23,746 nt of DNA from Deltaproteobacteria bacterium (GCA_021778975.1 JAJYBO010000013.1:1-23746), one strand, 5' to 3'; shown: positions 14,944 to 23,733, counted from the stretch's first letter. Translations and numbers: made by a program. Notes: generated from the sequence alone by a model not told the origin.

Positions 14944-14972
14944 GGTTCGCGGGATATTTGTATCGAACCCGC
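14944..14972. promoter_or_regulatory. Inverted repeats between pyrD and the sensor-kinase gene
   Basis: Two overlapping inverted repeats are present: GGTTCG/CGAACC (14944-14949 with 14964-14969) and GCGGG/CCCGC (14949-14953 with 14968-14972). They lie in the divergent gap between pyrD and the kinase at 15114. A similar GCGGG ... CCCGC pair lies before ercA (18249-18270). They could be operator sites, but the arms are short. Confidence 0.3.
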
Positions 14973-15113
14973 ATTCTGATGTCTATACCCCATAAACCGT
15001 GTGTGATCAAGTGGATATGCTTGACTTCATCGAAAAATATCCGCATTGCTTTCATCGGATGAATTATGATACCACGTTGATCAAATATTTATCCGAAACG
15101 TTGGAGGGTCTGT

Positions 15114-16781
15114 ATGCTATATCGGAAGCGTTTACAAAAACCTATCCGGAAGCGCCGTGTAACAAATCCAAACCAGCCCGATCTTTCCATGATGTCTCAA
15201 AAGACGGACGCCGAAGGAGAACCACTGCTTTTCAGAGAGCAACTGGCGTTTCTGCTCGAATCGCTGCCGATTATTCCACTGGTATGCAGCACCCGGGATC
15301 CGCTGCATGTCCTGTTCATCAATCCGGCCATCCAGATCATCGCCGGATATCCGCCCAAAGTGGTGACGCAGGATACGGAATTCTGGAAATCGCACATCCA
15401 TCCGGAAGACCGGAACATGGCCATTGAGAAATTGTCTGCATTTACAGACGGGGTTACAGGGCCTTTCGAATACCGGTTTCGCGTTTCGGACGGCTCTTAT
15501 CGCTGGTTCAGGGACCGGCGCAAACTGCTGCCGAAATCTGGTGATCACGCTTATATTATTGGTTCATGGCAGGACATTACACAGGAAAAGCAGATACAGA
15601 TCGAATCCGAATATCGGCTGCAACAGGTGATTCAGGCGGATAAACTGGCGTCTTTGGGAGAAGTGGTGGCAGGCGTCGCGCATGAAATCAACAATCCCAA
15701 CAGCTTTATTACCTACAATCTGCCGCTTTTGGAAGAAACCTGGTTTTTGCTCAAACCCATTCTGGTCGAATATGCCGCTGCGCATCCGAAATGGAAGGCC
15801 GCGGGGCTTCACATTCCGGACCTCAACGAAGACATGGAGGAAATGATACGGGCCATGCGCATCGGTTCCGAACGCATCACCCGCGTGGTTTACAGCCTGA
15901 AAGATTTCGCCCGTATGGATCAGGAGGCCAATACTCGCCCGGTGGCCATCAATGACGTCATTGATAAAACGATGGTGATCGTCGGCAGCCAGATACGAAA
16001 AGCCGCGGGGGTTATCAAAGAGAATCTGTCGTCTCATCCACCCACCATACAGGGGCATCTTCTGAAGCTGGAGCAGGTTGTGGCCAATCTTCTGCTGAAC
16101 GCTGCAAAGGCCATACCGGAAAAGGAAAAAGGGCGTATCACGATCACCACTCGATATATTCCCAGAATTCAATCGGTTTTGATCGAGGTGGAAGACAATG
16201 GCATCGGGATGACGCCTGGGGTCATGGATCGTATTTTTGAACCGTTTTTCACGACCCGTCGTGGCACCGGCGGCACGGGTCTGGGGCTTTCCGTATCTTA
16301 TGGGCTTGTTAAAGAGCATTGGGGGCAGATCGGCGTGCTGTCCAAACCCGGATGCGGTACGCGCTTTACCATCTATTTGCCGATCAACAAAAATTTCCAG
16401 CCCGAACTTCGGCCAACCATTCTCTGTGTGGATGACGATCCGGGTACGCTTTCGATGCTCAGCCGGTATTTTGTTTCCGTTAAAAAAATTCCGCTTGAAA
16501 CACTGGGCAGATCCGAAGAAGTGCTGGATTATATCGAAAACCACCCCGAAGTGGATATCGTGATCTCGGATGTCATGATGCCGGTCATGAACGGATGGAA
16601 CCTGCTGGCGCAGATCAAGAAAAAGTATCCGTTGCTGACCGTCATTCTCTTTTCCGGAGATCCCAATTGCCAGGAAAACAAACCCGCGGCCGCGCCGCCG
16701 CCTGATCTTCTGATTGTCAAACCGATCTCGCTGAAGTCATTGCAGCAGTTCATCAATGGTATTGGAAGGCAGAAGTTATGA
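15114..16781 (+). CDS. PAS hybrid sensor histidine kinase with C-terminal receiver
   Basis: This is a cytoplasmic-looking signal transducer of 555 aa with no clear membrane helix. Its order is one PAS domain (about 40-158), HisKA with phospho-accepting His190 (GVAHEINNP), an HATPase_c domain (Asn329 in NLLLNAAKA, DNGIGM at 361-366, GTGLGLS at 387-393), and a receiver domain (acidic pocket at 440-442, phospho-acceptor Asp486 in SDVMMP, Lys536). The H-box is followed by an unusually long helical stretch before the N-box. The start ATG at 15114 is supported by GGAGGG 5 bases upstream. The stop overlaps the next gene's start as ATGA, so it should be made together with the NtrC-type regulator, its likely phosphotransfer partner. 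The signal bound by PAS is unknown. Confidence 0.94.
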   Translation: MLYRKRLQKPIRKRRVTNPNQPDLSMMSQKTDAEGEPLLFREQLAFLLESLPIIPLVCSTRDPLHVLFINPAIQIIAGYPPKVVTQDTEFWKSHIHPEDRNMAIEKLSAFTDGVTGPFEYRFRVSDGSYRWFRDRRKLLPKSGDHAYIIGSWQDITQEKQIQIESEYRLQQVIQADKLASLGEVVAGVAHEINNPNSFITYNLPLLEETWFLLKPILVEYAAAHPKWKAAGLHIPDLNEDMEEMIRAMRIGSERITRVVYSLKDFARMDQEANTRPVAINDVIDKTMVIVGSQIRKAAGVIKENLSSHPPTIQGHLLKLEQVVANLLLNAAKAIPEKEKGRITITTRYIPRIQSVLIEVEDNGIGMTPGVMDRIFEPFFTTRRGTGGTGLGLSVSYGLVKEHWGQIGVLSKPGCGTRFTIYLPINKNFQPELRPTILCVDDDPGTLSMLSRYFVSVKKIPLETLGRSEEVLDYIENHPEVDIVISDVMMPVMNGWNLLAQIKKKYPLLTVILFSGDPNCQENKPAAAPPPDLLIVKPISLKSLQQFINGIGRQKL

Positions 16782-18169
16782 AAATTCTGATCGTTGACGA
16801 CGAAACGATTGCGCTGACATCCGTGCGCCGGTTGCTAAACCGCAAAGGGTTCGAGAATGTGGATATCTGCGCTGACGGCAGGGAAGCCATTGATCTTATC
16901 CGATCCCGAAATTACGATGTGGTGCTGATTGATCTGTTGATGCCAGGGGTGGATGGTCTTCAGGTGATCGAGCGCACCAAGCCGTTTACACCGACCACGG
17001 AATTTATCATGCTGACCGCGGTGGAGGACGCTTCGGTTGCGTTTAACGCCCTGCACATAGGCGCGTATGACTATCTGGTGAAACCGGTGGACAACGAACG
17101 TCTGCTGCTTTCCATCGAGCGGGCCTATGAACGCAAAGGGCTTTTGACATGTATGGGTCATGCCGGACGCGAAGAATCCGGGTTTGGCATTTCTCCTGCA
17201 TTTTCAGACATCGTTACCGGATGCGCCGCGATGAAAGGTCTGTTGTCTTATGCCGAGATAATGGCCCGAAGCGGCAGTCCCGTACTGATTACCGGAGAGT
17301 CCGGAACCGGCAAGGAGCTGATCGCCAGGGGCATTCACAGGGCCGGTCCCCATCCGGATGGTCCGTTTATTGCCGTCAATATGGCATCGGTTCCGGAAAC
17401 CCTTTTCGAGAGTCAGTTTCTGGGGCATGTACGGGGGGCCTTTACGGGGGCCGAAAAGGATGCCGCCGGATATTTTGAACAGGCTAACGATGGCACCCTG
17501 TTTCTGGATGAAATCTGCGAACTTCCACTAAACCTTCAGCCGAAATTGCTCAGGGTGCTGGAAGAGAAAATTGTGTTTCGCATTGGCGACGCCCGCGGGA
17601 TACCTGTCAATGCCCGCATCCTTTCGGCCACCAATCAGGATCCGGACCAAGCGTGTCGGGATGGAAAATTTCGTCTTGATTTGCTCTACCGACTGAAGCA
17701 TGCGCATATTCATCTGCCGGCGCTGCGCGAGCGCGGTAAGGACGTTCTGCTGCTGGCCTCTCATTTTCTCAACGAAGCATGCAGGCGTCACGGAAAAACG
17801 ATTTCGGGGTTCGGCCCGGAGACCATTCACCAGTTGTATCAGGAACTGTTTCCTGGCAATGTCCGGGAACTGGCCCAATGGGTGGAGCAGGCCGTGCTGT
17901 TGTCAAAACCCGGCGATGCCTGCCTGCATGTTCCGGGTGCGGAGACAAAAGATTTGCCGCCTGGTTTCGGGCGCAGTCTGTGCAGTCTCAAGGAAGACGC
18001 GGATGTTCATACCGCTTATGTTCTGGCTCAAACCGGTGGAGATCGCAGGCAATCCGCCCGGATACTGGGGGTTTCGGTGCGTCAGATTCAGCGCCGGATT
18101 GTCCAGATGAAAGAAAACCCCCGGTTAAAGTCGTTAATGTCGGACATGTGGACCGGCGCCGATCCTTGA
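16778..18169 (+). CDS. Sigma-54-dependent NtrC-family response regulator
   Basis: This two-component transcription activator has 463 aa. An N-terminal receiver domain has Asp52 as the phospho-acceptor (LIDLLMP), Thr80 and Lys102. The central AAA+ domain has Walker A GESGTGKE (173-180), the sigma-54 contact loop GAFTGA (220-225), Walker B GTLFLDEI (239-246) and FRLDLLYRL (298-306). The C-terminus holds a Fis-type helix-turn-helix (about 408-442, ending SVRQIQRRI). All features needed to drive sigma-54 RNA polymerase are present. It overlaps the kinase gene by 4 bases. No clear GG-N10-GC sigma-54 promoter was found in the gaps before ercA or the following kinase, so its targets may lie elsewhere. 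Confidence 0.95.
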   Translation: MKILIVDDETIALTSVRRLLNRKGFENVDICADGREAIDLIRSRNYDVVLIDLLMPGVDGLQVIERTKPFTPTTEFIMLTAVEDASVAFNALHIGAYDYLVKPVDNERLLLSIERAYERKGLLTCMGHAGREESGFGISPAFSDIVTGCAAMKGLLSYAEIMARSGSPVLITGESGTGKELIARGIHRAGPHPDGPFIAVNMASVPETLFESQFLGHVRGAFTGAEKDAAGYFEQANDGTLFLDEICELPLNLQPKLLRVLEEKIVFRIGDARGIPVNARILSATNQDPDQACRDGKFRLDLLYRLKHAHIHLPALRERGKDVLLLASHFLNEACRRHGKTISGFGPETIHQLYQELFPGNVRELAQWVEQAVLLSKPGDACLHVPGAETKDLPPGFGRSLCSLKEDADVHTAYVLAQTGGDRRQSARILGVSVRQIQRRIVQMKENPRLKSLMSDMWTGADP

Positions 18170-18187
18170 TATTCATGAAAAGTATGG

Positions 18188-18216
18188 TTGACTCATGACG
18201 GCAACCGGTTTATGAA
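18188..18216 (+). promoter_or_regulatory. Candidate sigma-70-type promoter upstream of the ErcA-like gene
   Basis: TTGACT (18188-18193, 5/6 to consensus) is followed after 17 bases by TATGAA (18211-18216, 4/6). It would give a leader of about 140 bases. The rest of the 195-base gap holds the inverted repeat at 18249-18270 and the AAGGAG ribosome-binding site. Assignment by consensus only. Confidence 0.4.
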
Positions 18217-18248
18217 TGGTTACTGATTATATTGAACTTATACTCTGC

Positions 18249-18270
18249 GCGGGCATTATCTGACACCCGC
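18249..18270. promoter_or_regulatory. Inverted repeat upstream of the ErcA-like gene
   Basis: GCGGG (18249-18253) and CCCGC (18266-18270) enclose 12 bases. The pattern recalls the pair at 14949-14972 before the sensor-kinase gene. It lies downstream of the promoter candidate, where a repressor or a leader hairpin could act. No T-run follows. Confidence 0.25.
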
Positions 18271-18364
18271 AATTTGCATTGATACCCAACCCAACGATCA
18301 GAGGATAAAAAATGTTTTACTGAAAATGCCATAAGCCGTTATCAGCTCTAAAAGGAGACATGCC

Positions 18365-19534
18365 ATGGAAACAAACGATCTTCTGAACCTGCGTAAATTT
18401 TTGATACCTGAAATCGTGTATGGCAAGGGCGCATTGAGGCTGGCGGGCCGTCACGCCAAAAATCTGGGCGCATCCCGTGTTTTGGTGGTGACCGATCCCG
18501 GGGTTCAGAAAGCCGGGTGGGCTTCAGAGGTGGAAGCCAGCCTGCGCGCCTCCGAAATTCCTTTTGTGACATTCAACGGCGTTACACCCAACCCCAAGGA
18601 TGATGAGGTGATGGCAGGGGCGGACGTCTGTCAGAACGCGGGGTGCGACCTGATTGTGGCGGTCGGCGGCGGCAGCCCGATGGATTGCGCCAAGGGCATT
18701 GGCATTGTCATGGGCAATCATAAAAATATCCGCGAGTTCGAGGGCGTGGATGAAGTGCTGTATCCGGGGCCGCCGCTCATTTTCATTCCGACCACAGCCG
18801 GCGCGTCCGCGGATGTATCGCAATTCGCAATTATCACAGACACGCTCCGGCATGTCAAAATTGCCATCATCAGCAAGATGGTGATTCCGGATATCGCGCT
18901 GGTGGATCCGCAAACCACCGTCACCATGTCTCCAGAGTTGACCGCTGCCACCGGAATGGACGCTCTGTGCCATGCCTTCGAGTCCTTCGTCTCTACCGCC
19001 GCTTCTCCTCTAACCGACATGGCGGCGCTGTCCGCGGTGCGATTGATAGCGGACAATTTGATACCGGCCTGTCAGCAGCCTGAAAACATGGCGTATCGCG
19101 ATCCGATGATGATGGCCAGTCTGATGGCGGGATTGGCGTTTTCCAATGCCAGTCTCGGTCTGGTTCACGCCATGGCCCACAGCCTGGGAGGGGCGTTCGA
19201 TCTATCGCATGGCGAGTGTAACGCCATATTGCTGGAAGAAGCGGTTCGTTTCAATTTCGACGCCGCTGTGGATAAATATGTCCAGTTGGCGTATGCCCTG
19301 GGGCTTCGTTGTGATGGCGCGCCGGTTTCATCATACGCGTCCACATTGTCGGGGCGGCTCGCATCGCTGCGCCGGCAGCTTGGCATTACAAAACGTCTTC
19401 GCGATATGGGGGTTTCATTGGCCGATATTCCCCGATTGGCCGGTTATGCGTTCAACGATCCCTGCCTGGCGACCAACCCACGGAAGGCCACGCATGATGA
19501 TATTGAAAATCTGTATCAACGCATTTATGAATGA
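18365..19534 (+). CDS. ercA: Iron-containing alcohol dehydrogenase-like protein, ErcA type
   Basis: This is a group III metal-dependent alcohol dehydrogenase fold of 389 aa. The N-terminal nucleotide-binding half includes GGGSPMDCAKGIGIV (101-115), EFEGVD (124-129) and PTTAGASADVSQFAII (142-157). The C-terminal half has the four metal ligands Asp199, His203 (GMDALCH), His268 (GLVHAMAH) and His282 (SHGECNAILL), so catalysis appears possible. From memory, segments such as VKIAIISK, GLAFSNASLG and the ending with DPC and TNPRKA match ErcA. ErcA is the Pseudomonas alcohol-dehydrogenase-like protein that acts in the regulatory cascade for ethanol oxidation. Hybrid kinases follow immediately, as expected for an ErcA locus. 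AAGGAG lies upstream of the start at 18365. An ordinary alcohol dehydrogenase role remains possible. Confidence 0.85.
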   Translation: METNDLLNLRKFLIPEIVYGKGALRLAGRHAKNLGASRVLVVTDPGVQKAGWASEVEASLRASEIPFVTFNGVTPNPKDDEVMAGADVCQNAGCDLIVAVGGGSPMDCAKGIGIVMGNHKNIREFEGVDEVLYPGPPLIFIPTTAGASADVSQFAIITDTLRHVKIAIISKMVIPDIALVDPQTTVTMSPELTAATGMDALCHAFESFVSTAASPLTDMAALSAVRLIADNLIPACQQPENMAYRDPMMMASLMAGLAFSNASLGLVHAMAHSLGGAFDLSHGECNAILLEEAVRFNFDAAVDKYVQLAYALGLRCDGAPVSSYASTLSGRLASLRRQLGITKRLRDMGVSLADIPRLAGYAFNDPCLATNPRKATHDDIENLYQRIYE

Positions 19535-19587
19535 ACGCTGTGTGATTCTGGCATTCACCAGTTTAACCGTTTTATAATGGACGTGGC

Positions 19588-21243
19588 ATGGGAACATCCG
19601 ATTCTGACGATAAACATGACTATGGTTCGGCGCGTGAAAAGTTTTTGGGCCTGAGCCTGGAATCCACCCGAAAAAGCTATTATCCCCAGCTTCAGGCCCA
19701 GCTTGAAGCCGCCAGAAGAAACGAGCGGCAATTGCGGCTGTTGACCGATAATCTGCCTGCCCGGATATCCTATGTGGACGCCAGTGAACGCTATGTATTC
19801 GTTAACCGCGCCTATGGGGAAGCGTTCGGACTCGACTGCAGCCAGATTGTCGGTCAGTATGTCCGAAATATTTTGGCCCCTGAAGATTACGCCAGAGTGG
19901 CGGTCCAACTCCGCGAGGTACTCACTGGAAACAGTGTTCGTTTTGAAACGTTCTTTATTGGCTGGCAGGATGGATCCCCCCGCTGGTTTGAGGCGAATTA
20001 TGTGCCAGATATGGATTCGCATCAAAAGGTTGCAGGATTTTACGCCCTGATGATTGATATTACGGAACAAAAGCGGGCCCAGGAAGAAAAGGCCAGCCTC
20101 GAAGCCAAATTGCGTCAGGCCGAAAAAATGGAGTCTCTGGGAACGCTTTCAGGTGGCATCGCTCATGATTTTAACAACTTACTGATGTGCATTCAGGGCA
20201 GGGCATCTTTGATGGCCATGGATCTGGAGCCAGGACATCCGCTTTTGGAACATACCCGCGCCATCGAGGAATATGTGCGGAGTGCGACGCAGTTGACCCG
20301 GCAATTGCTGGGGTTTGCGCGGGGTGGTAAATACGAGGTCAAACCCATAGACATGAACCCGGTGATGCTGAACAGCGCTCAAATGTTTGGCAGAACCCGC
20401 AAAGAACTGCGGATTCATACCCGATGCAGTCCGCAACCGCCCATTGTGGAAGCCGACCAGGGGCAGATCGAACAGGTGCTGCTCAACATGTATGTCAACG
20501 CATGGCAGGCCATGCCGGATGGGGGCGATCTGTTTTTAGAGACAAAGGTTGTGAGGCTGGATGAGCGTTATTGCGCTCCATATCGGGTAAAATCGGGGAT
20601 GTTTGTCAATATGTCGGTTACCGACACCGGTATTGGTATGGATGATGTCACCCGCAGCCGGATTTTCGATCCATTTTTCACTACCAAAGAGAAGAGCCGG
20701 GGCGTGGGTCTGGGGTTAGCGTCCGCCTATGGCATCATCCGTAATCATGGCGGCATGATTACCGTTTACAGCGAAAGTGGTCATGGCGCCACATTCAATA
20801 TTTATCTGCCGCTGTCCAGCCGGGAAGCGGGTCAGGAGGTGTCTGCAATGACGACATTGGTCAAGGGATCAGAAACCATTTTGCTGGTGGATGACGAAGA
20901 TATCATTGTTGATGTGGGGCGGGCCATGCTTGAAAAACTGGGATACACCGTTCTTGTCGCCAGAAATGGTCTGGAGGCGATAGAAACCGCCTCCCGTATG
21001 AAAACCGAGATATGTCTGGTGATTCTCGATCTGATCATGCCGGGCATGGATGGCGGTAAAACGTTCGACGGGCTTCGCCGCGCGTGTCCGGACATGCCGG
21101 TGCTGCTTTCCAGTGGGTATGCCATGAACGGCCATGCCGATCAGATCATGCGCCGGGGGTGCAACGGATTTATCCAGAAACCTTTTACCATCGCCGAGCT
21201 TTCACAGAAGATCGCCGGCATTTTGTTAGCGCATAGCTCATAG
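19588..21243 (+). CDS. PAS hybrid sensor kinase with N-terminal RKSYYP motif (ErcA-linked)
   Basis: This 551-aa hybrid histidine kinase shows no membrane helix. A short N-terminal region carries LGLSLESTRKSYYPQLQ (residues 20-36) and a following coiled coil (37-50). It is followed by a PAS domain (about 50-160, SYVDASERYVFVNRAYGEAFG), HisKA with His193 (SGGIAHDFNNLL), and HATPase_c (Asn304, DTGIGM, GVGLGLASAYGI). A receiver ends the protein, with acidic pair 435-436, phospho-acceptor Asp481 (ILDLIMPGMDG) and Lys531. The HDFNNLL H-box marks the kinase subfamily commonly found fused to receivers. It starts 53 bases after the ErcA-like gene; no strong ribosome-binding site is visible. No output domain or Hpt protein is encoded beside it, so its phosphorelay partner is unknown. 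Confidence 0.93.
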   Translation: MGTSDSDDKHDYGSAREKFLGLSLESTRKSYYPQLQAQLEAARRNERQLRLLTDNLPARISYVDASERYVFVNRAYGEAFGLDCSQIVGQYVRNILAPEDYARVAVQLREVLTGNSVRFETFFIGWQDGSPRWFEANYVPDMDSHQKVAGFYALMIDITEQKRAQEEKASLEAKLRQAEKMESLGTLSGGIAHDFNNLLMCIQGRASLMAMDLEPGHPLLEHTRAIEEYVRSATQLTRQLLGFARGGKYEVKPIDMNPVMLNSAQMFGRTRKELRIHTRCSPQPPIVEADQGQIEQVLLNMYVNAWQAMPDGGDLFLETKVVRLDERYCAPYRVKSGMFVNMSVTDTGIGMDDVTRSRIFDPFFTTKEKSRGVGLGLASAYGIIRNHGGMITVYSESGHGATFNIYLPLSSREAGQEVSAMTTLVKGSETILLVDDEDIIVDVGRAMLEKLGYTVLVARNGLEAIETASRMKTEICLVILDLIMPGMDGGKTFDGLRRACPDMPVLLSSGYAMNGHADQIMRRGCNGFIQKPFTIAELSQKIAGILLAHSS

Positions 21244-21276
21244 GGGTATTGTACGGAAGCGGGGGAAGGGGATCAT

Positions 21277-23733
21277 ATGCAGCGAGGCGATAGAGATTTT
21301 TTGAATGCTGTTGTGAAAAAGCTGCCAGGGCTCTTTTATTTTTTCGATTCGGGTGGAAAATTCTTGCTGTGGAATGAAAATCTGGAGCGAATCACCGGGT
21401 ATTCTCATGAAGAAATTGCAGGCATGAATTCCTTGCAAATTTTTGCTCCTGAAGACAAACCTCGAATACTGGAACAAACACAGGAAATGTTTTCAAAAGG
21501 TGTCGCCAGTATCGAAGCCAGATTGGTTTCTAAGGATGGAGCCGTCACCCCGTGGTATTTTACCGGTCGCAGCATTCAGGTGGAAGGGAAATCCTGCCTG
21601 ATGTGTACAGGGGTGGATATTTCGGCTCTCAAGGAGACGGAGGCGGTGCTGCAGAACCGCACCGAAGAGCTGGTAGCCCTGAATGCGCTGGGAAGAAACG
21701 TCATTTCGGCATTGTCTTTGAAAGAGACCTGTACCGCCGGTCTGCAAGGCATGTTCAACGTGATAAAGCCCACGATGGCCTTTCTGTTTCTGCGGGATGG
21801 CGATAGACTGATGCTTCAAGACATTTTACCCCATTCAGAGAAACACCGGATGGAGCTGATTCCGGAACACCGGGTGGGGGAATGTATGTGCGGTCTGGCT
21901 GTCAGGGAAGGCAGTCCGTTTTTTTCCATGGATATCTTTCAGGATACTCGCTGTACGTGGGAGGACTGCAAGCAGATCGGCATTCGTTCTTTTGCCGCCC
22001 TGCCGCTGCGGACTTCCGGAGAGATTATCGGTATTATCGGGCTTGCCTCCAATACCCCGCGCGATTTTGAACACCAGTACGAATTTCTTGAAACCCTGGC
22101 CAGCCAGATTGCCGTCGTTATCGTCAACGCCCGCCTGTTTGAGACCCTCCAGCAAGAACTGGTGGAACGCCGGCGTATCGAAACATCTCTGCGCCGCGAG
22201 AGAGAAAAATTTCAGGTGCTGCTTCAATGCGCGCCATTTGGCATGGCGGTCATTGACGAAAGTGGCCGGTTCACATATGTCAACACCATGTTCACCAGCA
22301 TTTTCGGATATGAACTGAGGGATGTTCCGGATGGCCGGACGTGGTTTCGGCTGGCGTATCCGGATCCGCAATACCGCCGGCGGGTCATTCATGACTGGAT
22401 GCACGATCTGGAGACCCACCAGTTGGGGGAAAAACGCCCCAGAATATTCGATGTCACCTGCAAGGATGGCGGCAAAAAGACCATCAATTTTGTACCCGTC
22501 ATGCTGGAAAGCGGCGAAAATCTGGTGGCGTTCGAAGACATCACCGAACGTCTGCTGCTGGAAGACCAGCTTCAGCATGCCCAGCGCATGGAAGCCGTCG
22601 GTATTCTGGCAGGCGGTATCGCTCACGATTTCAACAATCTGCTTCAGGCCATCGGCGGTTATACCCAGATTTTGCTTTATAACGGAAAATATGACGAGGC
22701 GGATACCGTCCGACTGAATGCCATCGAGAAATCCATCGCGCGAGCCGCTCAACTGGTGCGACAGCTCCTGCTTTTCAGCCGCAAGGTAGAAAGCGAACGC
22801 CGCAGTATTGATCTCAGTCATGAGGCGGCGCAGTCTGTGGAGATACTCAAGCGCGCGATTCCCAAGATGATTGATATTGAACTCGATTTGCGCCATGCGC
22901 TCTGGAAGGTGAAAGCCGATCCCGTTCAGATCGAGCAGTCGCTGCTGAATCTGGGCATCAATGCTGCGGACGCCATGCCGGAGGGTGGAAAGTTGACGAT
23001 TCAAACCCGCAATGTCCCTGCTTTCACGGATACAGCGCTGAAAAACGCCGGCGTTGCATCCGTCAACCATGTGCTGTTGAGCGTTTCCGATACCGGATGC
23101 GGCATGGATGACCAGACCGTCAGGCATATCTTTGAGCCTTTTTTCACCACCAAAGATGTCGGTAAAGGCACCGGGCTTGGGCTGGCGTCGGTATATGGCA
23201 TTGTCAAGGGGCATGGCGGACAGATTCTGTGCGACAGCACGCTCGAAAAAGGAACCACTTTCCGTATCTATCTGCCGGCCATTGGCGATACGGAATTGAA
23301 CATGGCCGCTCCGATCTCCCGACCGCCATCATCACCTGTCACGGGCGGGATGGAAACCATTCTTGTCGTTGATGATATCCCTGATATCCGTGAACTGGCC
23401 TTTCACATGTTGAGTCCTTTCGGTTATACGGTGCTGACAGCCGGCAGCGGTGAAGAAGCTCTTGAAATTTACACGGCGCAGCAAAAAACCGTCTCTCTGA
23501 TTATTCTCGATTTGGGAATGCCAGGAATCGGCGGGAGCCGTTGCATGCGAAAGCTCTTGGAAATCAACCCCTCCGCCCGGATACTGATTGCCAGTGGTTA
23601 TTCCAACGATGGACCTGTACAGGCCGCTCTAAATTCCGGGGCCGCGGGCTTTATCGGAAAGCCGTACCAGATATCGGAACTTTTGTCCCGGGTGCGGACA
23701 ATTCTGGATGGCGATAATGGCCATCACATCTGA
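21277..23733 (+). CDS. PAS-GAF-PAS hybrid sensor kinase with cysteine-cluster GAF domain
   Basis: This 818-aa hybrid kinase is probably cytoplasmic. Domains in order are PAS 1 (about 8-120), GAF (about 135-290), a coiled linker, PAS 2 (about 308-425), HisKA with His450 (AGGIAHDFNNLL), HATPase_c (Asn562, DTGCGM, GTGLGLASVYG) and a C-terminal receiver (Asp699/700, phospho-acceptor Asp745 in ILDLGMPG, Lys795). The GAF domain holds four cysteines as C203-x-C205-x20-C226-x4-C231, a pattern suited to binding a metal or iron-sulfur centre or to thiol redox sensing. AGGGG lies 5 bases before the start at 21277. It follows the previous hybrid kinase by 33 bases and is likely in one transcript with it and the ErcA-like gene. 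Confidence 0.93.
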   Translation: MQRGDRDFLNAVVKKLPGLFYFFDSGGKFLLWNENLERITGYSHEEIAGMNSLQIFAPEDKPRILEQTQEMFSKGVASIEARLVSKDGAVTPWYFTGRSIQVEGKSCLMCTGVDISALKETEAVLQNRTEELVALNALGRNVISALSLKETCTAGLQGMFNVIKPTMAFLFLRDGDRLMLQDILPHSEKHRMELIPEHRVGECMCGLAVREGSPFFSMDIFQDTRCTWEDCKQIGIRSFAALPLRTSGEIIGIIGLASNTPRDFEHQYEFLETLASQIAVVIVNARLFETLQQELVERRRIETSLRREREKFQVLLQCAPFGMAVIDESGRFTYVNTMFTSIFGYELRDVPDGRTWFRLAYPDPQYRRRVIHDWMHDLETHQLGEKRPRIFDVTCKDGGKKTINFVPVMLESGENLVAFEDITERLLLEDQLQHAQRMEAVGILAGGIAHDFNNLLQAIGGYTQILLYNGKYDEADTVRLNAIEKSIARAAQLVRQLLLFSRKVESERRSIDLSHEAAQSVEILKRAIPKMIDIELDLRHALWKVKADPVQIEQSLLNLGINAADAMPEGGKLTIQTRNVPAFTDTALKNAGVASVNHVLLSVSDTGCGMDDQTVRHIFEPFFTTKDVGKGTGLGLASVYGIVKGHGGQILCDSTLEKGTTFRIYLPAIGDTELNMAAPISRPPSSPVTGGMETILVVDDIPDIRELAFHMLSPFGYTVLTAGSGEEALEIYTAQQKTVSLIILDLGMPGIGGSRCMRKLLEINPSARILIASGYSNDGPVQAALNSGAAGFIGKPYQISELLSRVRTILDGDNGHHI

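Noticed and set aside
13932..14993. Longer pyrD start giving 353 residues
   Set aside because: The extra N-terminal 42 residues have no family resemblance, and AAGGA directly precedes the ATG at 14867.
18240..18290. Sigma-54 promoter before ercA (TGACAC ... TTTGCAT)
   Set aside because: The spacing between the two elements is three bases too long and the invariant GG is missing.
21835..23214. 459-codon open frame on the minus strand opposite the 818-aa kinase
   Set aside because: The plus-strand kinase has full domain support; the antisense translation has no domain and arises from codon bias.
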